From positions 6,065,001 through 6,129,000 of the forward strand of contig JALMGJ010000016.1 in assembly GCA_023362775.1 (NCBI GenBank): a DNA stretch of 64,000 nt. Direction: 5' to 3'. Below the pieces are notes generated by a model. That model was not told the DNA's origin, did not search any database, and was given only the letters and a program-made list of their open reading frames with translations. Below, one piece after another: positions 54,829 through 64,000 of this stretch; positions within the stretch are counted from its first letter, which is position 1; the number at the start of each line of letters is the position of its first letter. A program made the position numbers and the translations under genes. The DNA is from Charina bottae (lineage: Eukaryota > Chordata > Lepidosauria > Squamata > Charinaidae).

Positions 54829-56963
54829 TTGCTGGGTAGCTGGGACATTGTAGAACAATAAGATTTGAGGAGGAGGAGACACAAGTAGAATCAATTTAAT
54901 TTTGGAAAAGATTATGCTGATTTTTCTAGAGTAAAGTCTAATAGTCTAAACTCTTTCCTGCTCATAAGTACATAGATTCAGTTCAGTTCAATACTCTTTA
55001 TTTCAGTATTCTGAATACTTTTGCTTAGAAAAAGAAAACCAGATTTTCCACACTCTTCAGTTTGCTCTATGTCATTGAACAGAGCACAGATGCCAGTGAA
55101 GTAAAGTGGAAGGTTCCTGTATGATTAGTTTGCTAGACACTTCATCAATAATCTTGCTTCTATTTGTTCTCATTTCCTCTAGAGTTTATACTTATTCCAT
55201 GGATTTACTTTTGATGACTCCCTGTGATATTGTTATGGACACCTTCCATTTATGCAGACTGAAGAGATGGCCCCTTTTGGAGCTGGATTTGATAATTAGA
55301 AACTTAAAGCAGCCAGACAAGGGCTGGTCAAGTAGTAAAAGTAGGAAAAACTTGTGGCCCTCAATACCTTGGATATGGCTGCTGGATGCACTCTAAATAA
55401 TGCCTCTGAATTACAACTTTTAATATATGATAATGGAGAAATTAACAAGTAGGTAGGTCATAATCTTATTAATACTAATTAATTAATTAAATCAAAATTA
55501 GCTTTTTTCTTGGCATGTACTTATTGTTGTATAGTTTTTGGTGAGGCATAACAGTGCTATCCTTTAAGAGGATGGCCCCTCTTAAATCAGTTTTTAGTCT
55601 TGTGAAGCTAATCTTTCTTCAAGAGGTATCAGACTTACCAATCTGATGATGCTAATGCTCCCTGGGGAAATTGTTTTTGCATTTTTTTTAAAAAAAAAGA
55701 TTGCCTTTTTAACTTTATGTTTTCTGTGATTTTTCATTGTTAATTTTTATAATTAGCTGCCTTGAGTATAGTTTACATTAAAAAGTGATATATTTTATAT
55801 GAAAAGCAAGGTATGCAGGCTTTAAGAAATAAAAACATTGTTTTTTGTTTAGAAGCAGAAATGATGGCAAACTGTAACACAGAGATTTTAGTGATAAAGA
55901 AGACACTCCACTAACAGATTAACTTTCTTGAGGTATTGTGACAAACCTTCCCTGAAGTTGCTGAAAGATTGAAAGACTAAATGTTTGAGGTGCTATCATC
56001 TTGAATTATGATGAGCTTTGATCAAGGGAAAACAACCTGGCTTAGACTACAAAAGTAACTTGTACTACAACTTGATTAACCTTATTCATAATGATTAGTG
56101 ATAAGGAATTATGGGTGTTGTAGTCCAAAACATGAGGAAGACACTAGGTTCTGTACCCCAATATATAGGAGGGGAAATGTCTTGTTGAACTGCAGCTCAA
56201 AAAGTTTTCCTCACTTTATATGGTTGAAGCTACAATTCAACTGCAAAAAGTTCTCTTTCTAGACAGTAAGAATTGTACTTGCGTACTTTTTCTTAAACAG
56301 TTTGCCAATTCAAATAGGTTGTCCAGGATTATAAAACGTGAACTTGGAAGTGATAAAGCATGATGCTGCTTCAGTAAAATGGAACAAGAAATCATTTTGA
56401 CAGAGTCTAGATCTTGGTCTGGGCTGCTGAGTGTATTCCCCCCTCCCCACACTTTCAAGGTCAATCTTCTTTATTTTGTTCAGAATACATCTAGTATGTC
56501 AGTGCAGGAAGAAAAGTAGGCAGGCTGGGTTAATGCATTTGGGGTCAAAATGGACTCACAGATTAAGAAAGGCTGCCCCTTTGAGAGATGGAACTGACAC
56601 TAAGGCATTAAAACTGATTGGAGATTACACCCCAGCTGCCTAAAATGCATAAAAAATTCATGATAATCAGAAAGGATGTGGAAATTAAACTCTAAAACAA
56701 ACAAAAAACCCCAAATCAAAACTTCATTTGCTTCTTCCATATATACTGTATATACCCATGTATAAATATATACATCTACCATCTCATTTGTTTTCCTAAT
56801 TCCTCCAAGGATCTAAATATAGTTGATGTTATTGTTACTATCAGCCTAAAACAATCCACTGCAGGATGAAGGCCTCTTCATTGAAGGTGAATAATCATCC
56901 ATAATCTACCACACTAGTCCAAATGGTAGATAAATGTTTTTTGACTTCCCAATATAGGGCTGA
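54829..56963. other. No gene recognised
   Basis: AT-rich. A 96-codon frame at 55106-55396 has no recognisable domain. GGGTGTTGTAGTCCAAAACA near 56111-56130 is common reptile repeat debris. Confidence 0.45.
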
Positions 56964-57072
56964 TTTCCACTAAGTTTCCACTAAGTTTCCACTAAGAAAA
57001 TAGAAATCCAGTTGACATGATTCAAGCTACAGACAATTCCACCTGGATGACTGAGAACCTTCATAGACATAG
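56964..57072 (+). mobile_element. Penelope-like 3'-terminal fragment
   Basis: The segment AAAATAGAAATCCAGTTGAC onward to GAGAACCTTCAT repeats, on the plus strand, the terminal region of Penelope-like element 2 (62857-62935, minus). It starts just downstream of where the hammerhead would be. Its left edge is an 11-bp unit TTTCCACTAAG in three tandem copies (56964-56996). Confidence 0.85.
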
Positions 57073-57190
57073 GGCTGAGAGAGAGCCCAAAGTTGCACAG
57101 CCAGCTTCCATGCCTAAGTGAGGCCTAGAACCTGGGTCTTCCACTCAAATACAGCACCTGAACTAGGTGCTATGCTACACTGATTTTCCA
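57073..57190 (-). mobile_element. tRNA-derived SINE fragment
   Basis: The minus strand reads GTGTAGCATAGCACCTAGTT, a B-box-like CCAGGTTCTAGGCC, then GGCTGTGCAACTTTGGGCTC and TCTCTCAGCC, collinear with the SINE at 41.2 kb. It directly abuts the Penelope fragment. Confidence 0.65.
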
Positions 57191-57370
57191 ATATAGTTAT
57201 ATGATCCTGCTTTTATCCCCCTCAATAATCCTACAAGGCTTATAACATAAATTGTACTTGATATGTCTATTGCGTTTTAAAATTATACGGAGGAGTTTTA
57301 TTAAGATTGCAGGAGTAGGGAAACTTTGGCAAAAGAATCAATATTTGGTAAGCCTTGTTGGGCGGCAGCT

Positions 57371-57402
57371 TCCTCCCTCCCTCCCTCCCTCCCTCCCTCC
57401 CT
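57371..57402 (+). repeat. (TCCC)n microsatellite
   Basis: Eight TCCC/CTCC units. Confidence 0.9.
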
Positions 57403-59153
57403 CTGTTTTCCTTTGATCTCCAAGACAGTAGGGTCAGATTTTGTCCTGTTCTAGAGGTGTGACAAAAAAATGAAAGGGCTTTCAAAGTAGTGGATCCAAA
57501 GCTTCCCTGTCCCACTGTAATATGTTCTTGGATTCTTTTGCACATTTTTTTGCGTGCATTTATTCAGAGTTCTTCATGTACTTTATCTCATGTTCAGTTT
57601 TAGCATTTTTTTAAAATGGGAAAAACCTTTGGTTGGAGAAACCTTTATCTTATATGTGCATCTTTGTTAATAAGTTATTATACTCTTCTCCTATATAGTT
57701 GACATATCCTTTCCAGCAATATAATAGAGACATTTGTTTTTAATCAAAATAAGGCCAAAATGATAAAACATACATTGTGACCTACCGATGTAAAGTCCAC
57801 CATTGTAGTCATTTCACAATGTCACATGGAAGTATGTTAGGGGTAGAGTTTGTGTTTAAATGTATGTTTCCTCACTTGCCTCCCCCTTCCCCAACATTAT
57901 GTTGTAATAGATTATTATTTTTTTAAATCTATTCCTAAAGCTCTCATTGAAATGTAACCACAGATATTTAGGTGGTACAGGGATGGCACTAAATCGAATT
58001 GCTTCTAAGTGCAATAGGTATACAAGCAATTTGATATTTGTTGCTTAGGAGAGACAATAGCTTCTGGACTGGTGTAACCTGTAAACTTTGTGAAATACTA
58101 TATTAGAAGTCAAGCCTTGTTGGTAGATTCCCAGTAAACAAATATAATAGCAGAGTTTTTGTGTCCAAGGGCTCCAGTTTTAATAAACCTGCAGCATGTT
58201 CTAAATGGAAATAAATATTTGTTTATTTGTACCTGACCAAAACATTCCTCAAAGGCTAAGGGATATTGCAAGGAAGTTCATACCATTATGCTATGGAAAG
58301 AAAGAAAAAGTCAACAGTATTTATAAATTCTTGACCTTTTCTGGAGAGCACCACAGTTATAACTATAATTTTATTGATGTCAATTTTATTGAGAATAAGA
58401 ATGTGGTTTATGAGAGGCCCTGCTTCTGTCAAACTGTTCACAGATCTTGGGTACGCAGTTGAATCTTTCATTACAGCTAACATTTAAGATATAGAAAGAC
58501 AGATTGATGCTTAGAATATTAGACAAAGCTGTAGAGGTAATAAGGTAGAGTTTCTGAATGCACAGGTAAGGAAGCAAAGATAATTTAATATGTTTTCTGA
58601 TGGGAAGACTTAGCAGCTTTGATTAAAAAGGTTGCATATAAATTTTTATTATTCACATCTACCAAATTGGGATGCCTTTGTTGATTTTGATGTATGGTTA
58701 CAATAATGGGATAGATTGGGATGATTGGAGGGATGTTCATCTGGAACTTTTATGATAAATCCAATTAAATATACAGGATTTGGGCCACATATCTTGACTT
58801 TATTCAGTTATTAACAGAACAGGTTTAAACATCTTTAATATTTAATTGCTTAGTTGTTTTTACTGAAACAAACAAACAAACAAAAAACAAACAGGGTTTC
58901 CTAGCATTTTTCTCTCTCAACCGAGTTCTACAATGGCTTCTATGAAATTATTAACACTATCCAGAATGAGTTTTATGAGAATATATAGTGCCTTCATATG
59001 CTTCTATAGATTTATTTGCTCCAAACTGACAAAGTAGAATTAGTTATAAATCACATCTTTATCGTATGTTGCCTTGGCCTTCTGCAAATTCTTTCAGTTT
59101 TTTTTTTTTAATAAATTGGAAGATGACATGCTACAAATTAATCTTCCAGCCTC
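57403..59153. other. No gene recognised
   Basis: AT-rich, short frames only; nothing supportable. Confidence 0.45.
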
Positions 59154-59242
59154 AATAATCTGGGCTGCAATAATCTGGATAGTCACTAAGGGGCAGTAAA
59201 GAGGTATAGATATCTCTCGATTTTTGCAGCCCAGATCTAGTA
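59154..59242. mobile_element. Inverted-repeat element (MITE-like), copy 2
   Basis: Ends ATAATCTGGGCTGCAATAAT and, as complement of the right end, TACTAGATCTGGGCTGCAAA. Shares both termini with copy 1 at 42674-42793; interior shorter. Confidence 0.6.
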
Positions 59243-59659
59243 ATTCTCCATAATCCTTATTTCTGAAAATACTTCAACATCTTGCATATATACTGGAGTC
59301 TGTCTTAGAAATTAAAAACTGGAAATTAAATGACTGGAAAGGGTCATCCATAAAGCCTGGTACTTTGTTTGGAAATGTGCCAACCTGTACAGAAAAGAAG
59401 AGACCTAACTGAACTAATAGTGATCATCCCGAAAAATTAATTTGTTTTGTGACTGGCCATGCCCACCACGGCAGTCATTTTGCAATTATATGCCCTCAAA
59501 ATCTCAAATATTCCCTGCTACCCCAAAAGGCTAGAGAATTTTATTCTTCAGCATCCATACTAAAAAAAAATTCATGAGAGTTGTTTCAAAAACCCTTCTG
59601 AGACTGAACTGGAAGAGGCTTTTGGGAAATAGCTTGAAGCATTGTAACTACTGGAAAAT
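59243..59659. other. No gene recognised
   Basis: Spacer before an old L2; nothing supportable. Confidence 0.45.
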
Positions 59660-60975
59660 TGAGAAGGGATTGAAACCTATACATCTTTTGGTATTCCATG
59701 ATTGACAGGAAAAGTGGAACCAGAGGAAAACATCATGGAACCCAAGAAAGTAGATAGGTTCTCTGGACTTTGCCATCTATGGGTTTGACCCATGCCTTTC
59801 CTGTATCCTTCAAGCAGCAGTTGTGGGTGGCTGGATCTGGGAGGTAATTTATCAGGAACAGGATGATGCTGGATGCTCTGAAGAAGAGGTATTGTGCTCT
59901 GTCTTGAAGAAGCCATCTCTGGATCTGGGCATGCTTGACAACTATCATCATATCTCCAGCCCTCCCTTTTTTGGGAATGTTGTTGAGAAGCGTTCTGTCA
60001 TGGAACAAAAACAACATTGGTCACTCTGGTAGATGGATCAAGTATGCCTTCCTTGGTCTTATTAGACCTCTCAGCAAGCTTTGGATAATCAATCATAATA
60101 TTCTTCTAGACTGCTTGCAAGAGTTGGGAGTTCATGATGTCATTTTATGGTGGTTCCACTCCTATCTGAGTGATCTGTTGCTGTCAGTGGTTGGTGCTCA
60201 TGGGAAGAAATGGTTGGATCCATGAGATTCCTTTGACTGGAAAGGGTCATCCATTAGTTCAGGGTGATGTCTCACCAATATGCTGATGACACTCAATTAT
60301 ATATCCCCATCCTGCACAGAGCTGGAGATGCTATGGTACTCTTGCACCATATGTCTAGAGACTGTAGGGCAAAGAAAGCTCAGATAAATCCTACCAAGAT
60401 GGAGTTGCTTGTTATCAATATTCATCAAATAACATTTGTCTCAGTAGTTTTTCTGGAGTAGGTCATAGTGACTCCAAAGGAAGTGGTTTGTAATTGGGGG
60501 TTCTCCTGGAATCTCAGGTCCTGCTCAAGCAGCAGGTGGAAGCTGTGGGATTCTTTATTCAGCTCTTGCTAGGAGACTGACTACAACTCTACCTGGACCA
60601 GGATGCCAGGATAATCCATATCCTGACCATCACTCAATGGGATTACTGCAATGTGCTCTACAAGAGCTGCCTTTGGAGAGGACCTGGAAGCTAGAACAAA
60701 ATGTGGCAGCTAGATTGTTGGTGGGACCACCAGCAGTGTATAGTAAGTCATCATACTGGCCAATACTGTACCTGGTGAATGTTTGGTAAGCAAGTTAAGT
60801 CATTGGCCCTTAACTGATCTAAGTAAGAGCATCAATGTTGGGTGTTTAATTCATGGTTTTACTGTTATGTTTTATTGTTTTGCTGGTTGGTTGGTTTCAC
60901 CTTACTTTGCAGTTGTAGTCCACCCAGACTCTTTTGGGATTAGGGTGGGTTATAAGCATTGTAAACAAGCAAATA
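59660..60975 (+). mobile_element. Old L2 LINE fragment
   Basis: Plus-strand L2, decayed. Recognisable in order: CSVLKKPSLDLGMLDNY (RT fingers, about 59900); INHNILLDCLQELGVHDVIL with WWFHSYLSDLLLSVV (motif A to B, about 60090-60190); SHQYADDTQLYIPI (motif C, about 60267-60308); QINPTKMELLVI (about 60383); GVLLESQVLLKQQVEAV-like text (about 60500); and a 3' tail CCACCCAGACTCTTTTGGGA with GGGTGGGTTATAAGC near 60920-60956. Many stops. Confidence 0.75.
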
Positions 60976-61799
60976 AACCTGTAGAGAAATGGAGATTGCA
61001 GAGTTTGTTATTGTTTAGGATAGTTGTGTTTGTTTTACTTTCCTTTTTCATTCTAAATTAGTTCTTAATAGCTTCGTTTGTCCATCTGTAGGACATAAAA
61101 GTCTGTTCTCATGGATAAAGGCACATTTTTACAACACTCAACTGTTTCAAGGATGATATAACTTTATAACTTTTTTGAAATTACTTTTTGGTACTCTGAT
61201 AGTTTTCTAACCCTCTCAGTAAAACCAGAAAAAGTAGGTGTTTCTTATGTAGATAATGAGCCAAGGTTTGTGATATAATTCGATTTTGAAATAAAATTTT
61301 CAAGCTTCTTCTTATTGTGTCTCTGAGCAGATGGCATGTTGGAGTATCACCAGTGAGGTGTGTAGCTCTACACTTTTTACACGTATCTTGTAGAGAGTTG
61401 GGAGCTGCTGATTTGCAGGCTGTGACTCTGTCACTACCTCGAGAGCCTATGTGTTCACCTTAACAAAGAGAAGAATGCTGCTATGTATTCATGCACATAA
61501 CAATATAAATGTGATTTTTTATCTGGGAGAGCATCAACAAACAAAAACTGTACAAGCCACATACACAACTCTATAGACATACTGTATACTGTATGTTTAT
61601 TGTTTCCTCTTAAACAGGAGATTATTAAAAAAGCCTTTATAAATTACATGAGATGAGTGCGGCACTCATGTTTTTTGGTATGCATTTTTTGAAAGCTGGA
61701 TTGAGCTTTTCTAGGCACAATTTCAGTATGATATTTACTTTTTGTTGGAGGGAAGCAATATGTGTCCATGAGCATTCCTGAGAGTGGGAGTCTGGGTTT
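60976..61799. other. No gene recognised
   Basis: AT-rich spacer; nothing supportable. Confidence 0.45.
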
Positions 61800-62840
61800 A
61801 ATGGGGCAAGTTTATAGACATAACATAAATAAGATTTATTTAATGAAATATGATAGGGATAGGCAAAAGTAAGGACCTAGTTAATTACATCCTACCAGGA
61901 GGAGACTTAAAAAGCAAGAACTCAGTTCATACATGCCTGGGAACAAAGGTGGAAGGAATGACCCTGACATCAACAATCTCATAAACAAAGAGGAGGCAGA
62001 GTAATAGACAAAAAGTGGACACATAGTATATACTTAACTTTGTTTCTCCTGTAGTCAGTAAGCTGTGAAGTATGAAGAATTATTGCCACTGAATTCACTC
62101 TTCCAACATCCTTCTCACTGATTAATATGCTGATCTACAACTCTAATACCATTTTCTGAAAGATTCTGTGTTGATATCTATAGAGTACATCTGCCAGCAT
62201 CCCTTTTTATAGGTAGCAACTCAGTTTAATAAATCTCCCTTCTTGAGTGTTTCACAAATCCATTTGCTATGTCTTGGATGTAGTCTTCTAATGTGGGAGA
62301 GCTAAATATATCCTAATTTTTCTTAAACATGATTATTGGCTTTGGCTTATCTATCTCCAAGTCCATTGACAGTTTTTGTAGCCATACAGTCTCTTGGCAT
62401 GCTTGTGCTACAGATACATACTCTGCTTCAGTGGAGAATCTGACAACTATTAACAATTTTTCTTTATCTATGGATTGCTTCACCTCCATATACTGTAGGA
62501 ACAGCTGTCCATTTATTGGCTTATATGCCCTGTCTTCTGCCCAGTCTTCCAGTTTGGGGTGCTGATTGCTGGCAGTGGAGTTCTAACTTTACAGTGGCAT
62601 TTAGGTATTTGCCTATTAATTTGACTCCAATTCAGTCCCCTTTGGCTGATACATTCAGTTTCCTATACAGGATACTCCTGTTGCAGGAGTGACTGGCCTT
62701 TTCAATGTGGCTATGTACAGAAGGTTTCCAACTGCAGACCTGTATTGGTCAGTCTCAAGTGATGGATCTTGGTTGCAGTTTACTTTAAAAAGTCAGTTTC
62801 CATTGGCGTCATTGGCCTTAGTTAAGAAAGTTTGTTCTGT
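61800..62840 (-). mobile_element. Ty1/copia-type LTR retrotransposon remnant
   Basis: The minus strand reads, from high to low coordinate: MTPMETDFLK (about 62820), QYRSAVGNLLYIATLKRP (62689-62750), QPKGTELESN-like, PKLEDWAED (about 62540), INGQLFLQYMEVKQSI (about 62500), FSTEAEYVSVAQACQETVWL with QKLSMDLEIDKPKP (62340-62450), and KLSCYL then KGMLADVLY (about 62190-62240). These follow the order of the copia RT C-terminus and RNase H (YRS.VG.LLY..., STAEAEY..., ADVLTK). Several frameshifts and stops. The lower part (61800-62150) has AATAAATCTTATTTATG and may be 3' LTR, which is less certain. Confidence 0.7.
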
Positions 62841-62937
62841 GTCTTTGGTTGAATATGTCGATGAAGGTTCTCAGTCATCCAGGTGGAATTGTCTGTAGCT
62901 TGAATCATGTCAACTGGATTTCTATTTTCTCAGTGGA

Positions 62938-62971
62938 AACGTTTCGCTCCTTATCCAAGAAGCTTCTTCAG
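62938..62971 (-). ncRNA. Hammerhead ribozyme-like motif of Penelope-like element 2
   Basis: On the minus strand: CTGAAGA (62971-62965), stem II GCTTCT/AGGAGC (one G-T pair) around a TGGATA loop, GAAA (62945-62942), C, then GTT (62940-62938) as cleavage triplet. Stem I pairs CTCAG before the core with CTGAG after it, plus an A-T pair next to the core. Same minimal architecture as in element 1, with almost no stem III. Confidence 0.7.
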
Positions 62972-63070
62972 TCTGAGCAAAGTTTGTAAGGGAATCCTTA
63001 AATATGTTTCTAGGGTGGCTGTGTGACCTTGCACCTGGGGCTAGGTCATGGTTATTTGAGATGTTTATTT

Positions 63071-64000
63071 CTAAGTCCCTTTATCATCCAAAGGAGGACC
63101 GTTAAGATTACCTTGCTGTTGTTGAGATTGTGAAATGGTCTTAATCTTCATAGGCACAGAAGACAAAGCAGGAAGGAAAATAGGGGAAAGATTGTGCCTG
63201 AGGCCCCCACCTCTATTCAAGGAAGGATTTTCCAAGTTGGCATAAATGGATTCCTTGACCCCTCTCTCAAACCACCTATCTTCTCTGTCTAAAATGTGAA
63301 CATTAATGTCCTCAAATGAGTGTCCTTTTTCCTTTAGATGAAGATAAACTGCTGACTCTGGTCCTGTGGTGTTACTTCTCCTGTGTTGGGCCATCCTCCT
63401 GTACAAAGGTTGTTTGGTTTCTCCAATGTAGAGTTCAGAGCACTCCTCACTGCACTGGATTGCATAAACTACATTGCTTTTCTTGTGTTTTGGAGTTTGA
63501 TCTTTGGGGTGTACAAGCCTCTGTCTCAGTGTGTTGGTGGGTTTGAAATATACAGGTATGTGGTGTTTGCCAAATATCCGTTTTATCTTTTCAGACACGC
63601 CAGCCATGTAGGGAATGACCAGGTTCTTTCGTTTACTCTGAGTCTCAGCCCTATCTGTCGTTGTTTTAGGTCTGGTAGACTTAGATTTAGTGAAGGCCCA
63701 ATTTGGATATCCACAGGCCTTCAGAGCTGTTCTCAGGTGCTGATTTTCATTCTTTTTGGAATCCATGGAGGTGGGGATGGTTTCTGCTCTGTGTGACAAT
63801 GTCCTGATGACTCCTAGTTTGTGCTGTAGTGGATGGTGGGAGTCAAACATCAGATATTGATTTGTGTATGTGGGTTTCCTGTAGATCCCTATTTCTAGCT
63901 TGCCACCGGTCCCAATGAGGACTTCACAGTCTAGGAATGCCAGTCTGTTGTCCTTGGTGTCTTCTCTGGTGAACCTAATGTTGGCATCTATGATGTTTAT
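63071..64000 (-). CDS. Penelope-like RT/GIY-YIG protein, C-terminal 309 codons (partial)
   Basis: Open from the window edge to a stop at 63071. The edge part reads NIRFTREDTKDNRLAFLDCE and IGIYRKPTYTNQYL, the end of a Penelope-like RT (compare FTREEENNNTLSFLDILI in element 1), followed by FDSHHPLQHKLGVIRTL. A linker (KKNENQHLRTALKACGYPNW, IPYMAGVSEKIKRIF) leads to the endonuclease: VVYAIQCSEECSELYIGETK, PLYRRMAQHRR, and the KESIYANLENPSLNRGGGLR segment with the likely catalytic Glu and Asn. No stop or frameshift is seen in the visible part, so this copy may be young. The upstream RT lies outside the window. Confidence 0.9.
   Translation of the reverse strand: MNIIDANIRFTREDTKDNRLAFLDCEVLIGTGGKLEIGIYRKPTYTNQYLMFDSHHPLQHKLGVIRTLSHRAETIPTSMDSKKNENQHLRTALKACGYPNWAFTKSKSTRPKTTTDRAETQSKRKNLVIPYMAGVSEKIKRIFGKHHIPVYFKPTNTLRQRLVHPKDQTPKHKKSNVVYAIQCSEECSELYIGETKQPLYRRMAQHRRSNTTGPESAVYLHLKEKGHSFEDINVHILDREDRWFERGVKESIYANLENPSLNRGGGLRHNLSPIFLPALSSVPMKIKTISQSQQQQGNLNGPPLDDKGT

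Larger units (their letters stand above)
62857..64000 (-). mobile_element. Penelope-like retroelement 2, 3' part (continues beyond window)
   Basis: Minus-strand element from the window edge to about 62857, where homology with the 57-kb fragment ends. Layout: RT C-terminus, GIY-YIG endonuclease, stop at 63071, about 100 nt, hammerhead-like motif at 62938-62971, terminal region. Distinct family from element 1 at protein level. It abuts the copia remnant, into which it may have inserted. Confidence 0.9.

Noticed and set aside
56964..57072. Third hammerhead candidate
   Set aside because: The fragment starts downstream of the core; neither CTGAAGA nor GAAAC is present.

Overview
This window reads as vertebrate, most probably squamate reptile and plausibly snake, DNA. 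It is AT-rich and rich in microsatellites. I find no recognisable host protein-coding gene, tRNA, rRNA or CRISPR array. Nearly every open frame above noise belongs to a transposable element. The organism call rests on the repeat mix: young BovB (RTE) copies, L2 copies ending in the squamate (TAAA)n-type tail, a CR1/L3-like LINE ending in an (ATTCT)n array (the same repeat as the AATAG array reported for snake CR1-L3 elements), tRNA-derived SINEs, two Penelope-like elements and a Ty1/copia remnant.

Layout. 0-8 kb: AT-rich sequence with an L1 3' end, a Tigger-like TA-flanked element, SINE scraps and one possible spliced exon. 8.5-9.9 kb: CR1/L3-like LINE with its microsatellite tail. 10.8-17.6 kb: an L2 tail and two long L2 copies facing each other tail to tail. 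17.9-19.2 kb: a truncated BovB carrying a perfect palindrome and a folded-back end. 21.7-22.9 kb: a third L2. 24.1-27.3 kb: a full-length BovB with an uninterrupted 1010-residue endonuclease/reverse transcriptase ORF and a perfect 12-bp target duplication. 29.4 kb: (CCCTT)17. 32.4-35.1 kb: a GC-rich hAT-like MITE, a LINE C-terminal fragment and a 799-bp CpG-rich fold-back element flanked by TA. 35.2-36.5 kb: an old L2. 39.8-41.7 kb: a decayed R4/Dong-like LINE holding a SINE. 43-44.5 kb: a truncated BovB with an 11-bp duplication. 47.8-48.3 kb: an L1 3' end with a 15-bp duplication. 48.3-54.6 kb: a nested stack (old RTE, interrupted by an internally deleted L1, itself interrupted by a Penelope-like element, plus a solo LTR and an L2 tail). 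57 kb: a Penelope 3' scrap beside a SINE. 59.7-61 kb: an old L2. 61.8-62.8 kb: a Ty1/copia remnant. 62.86-64 kb: the 3' half of a second Penelope-like element running off the window.

The most notable signals are catalytic-RNA-like motifs inside retroelements. Both Penelope-like 3' ends carry a complete hammerhead core (CTGAAGA, hairpin, GAAAC, GTC or GTT) with a compatible stem I. The exact 5' terminus of the intact BovB opens with a 7-bp helix arranged like the first stem of HDV-like ribozymes. The window appears to be intergenic or intronic; the elements do not form an operon or pathway, and their interaction is the history of successive insertions.
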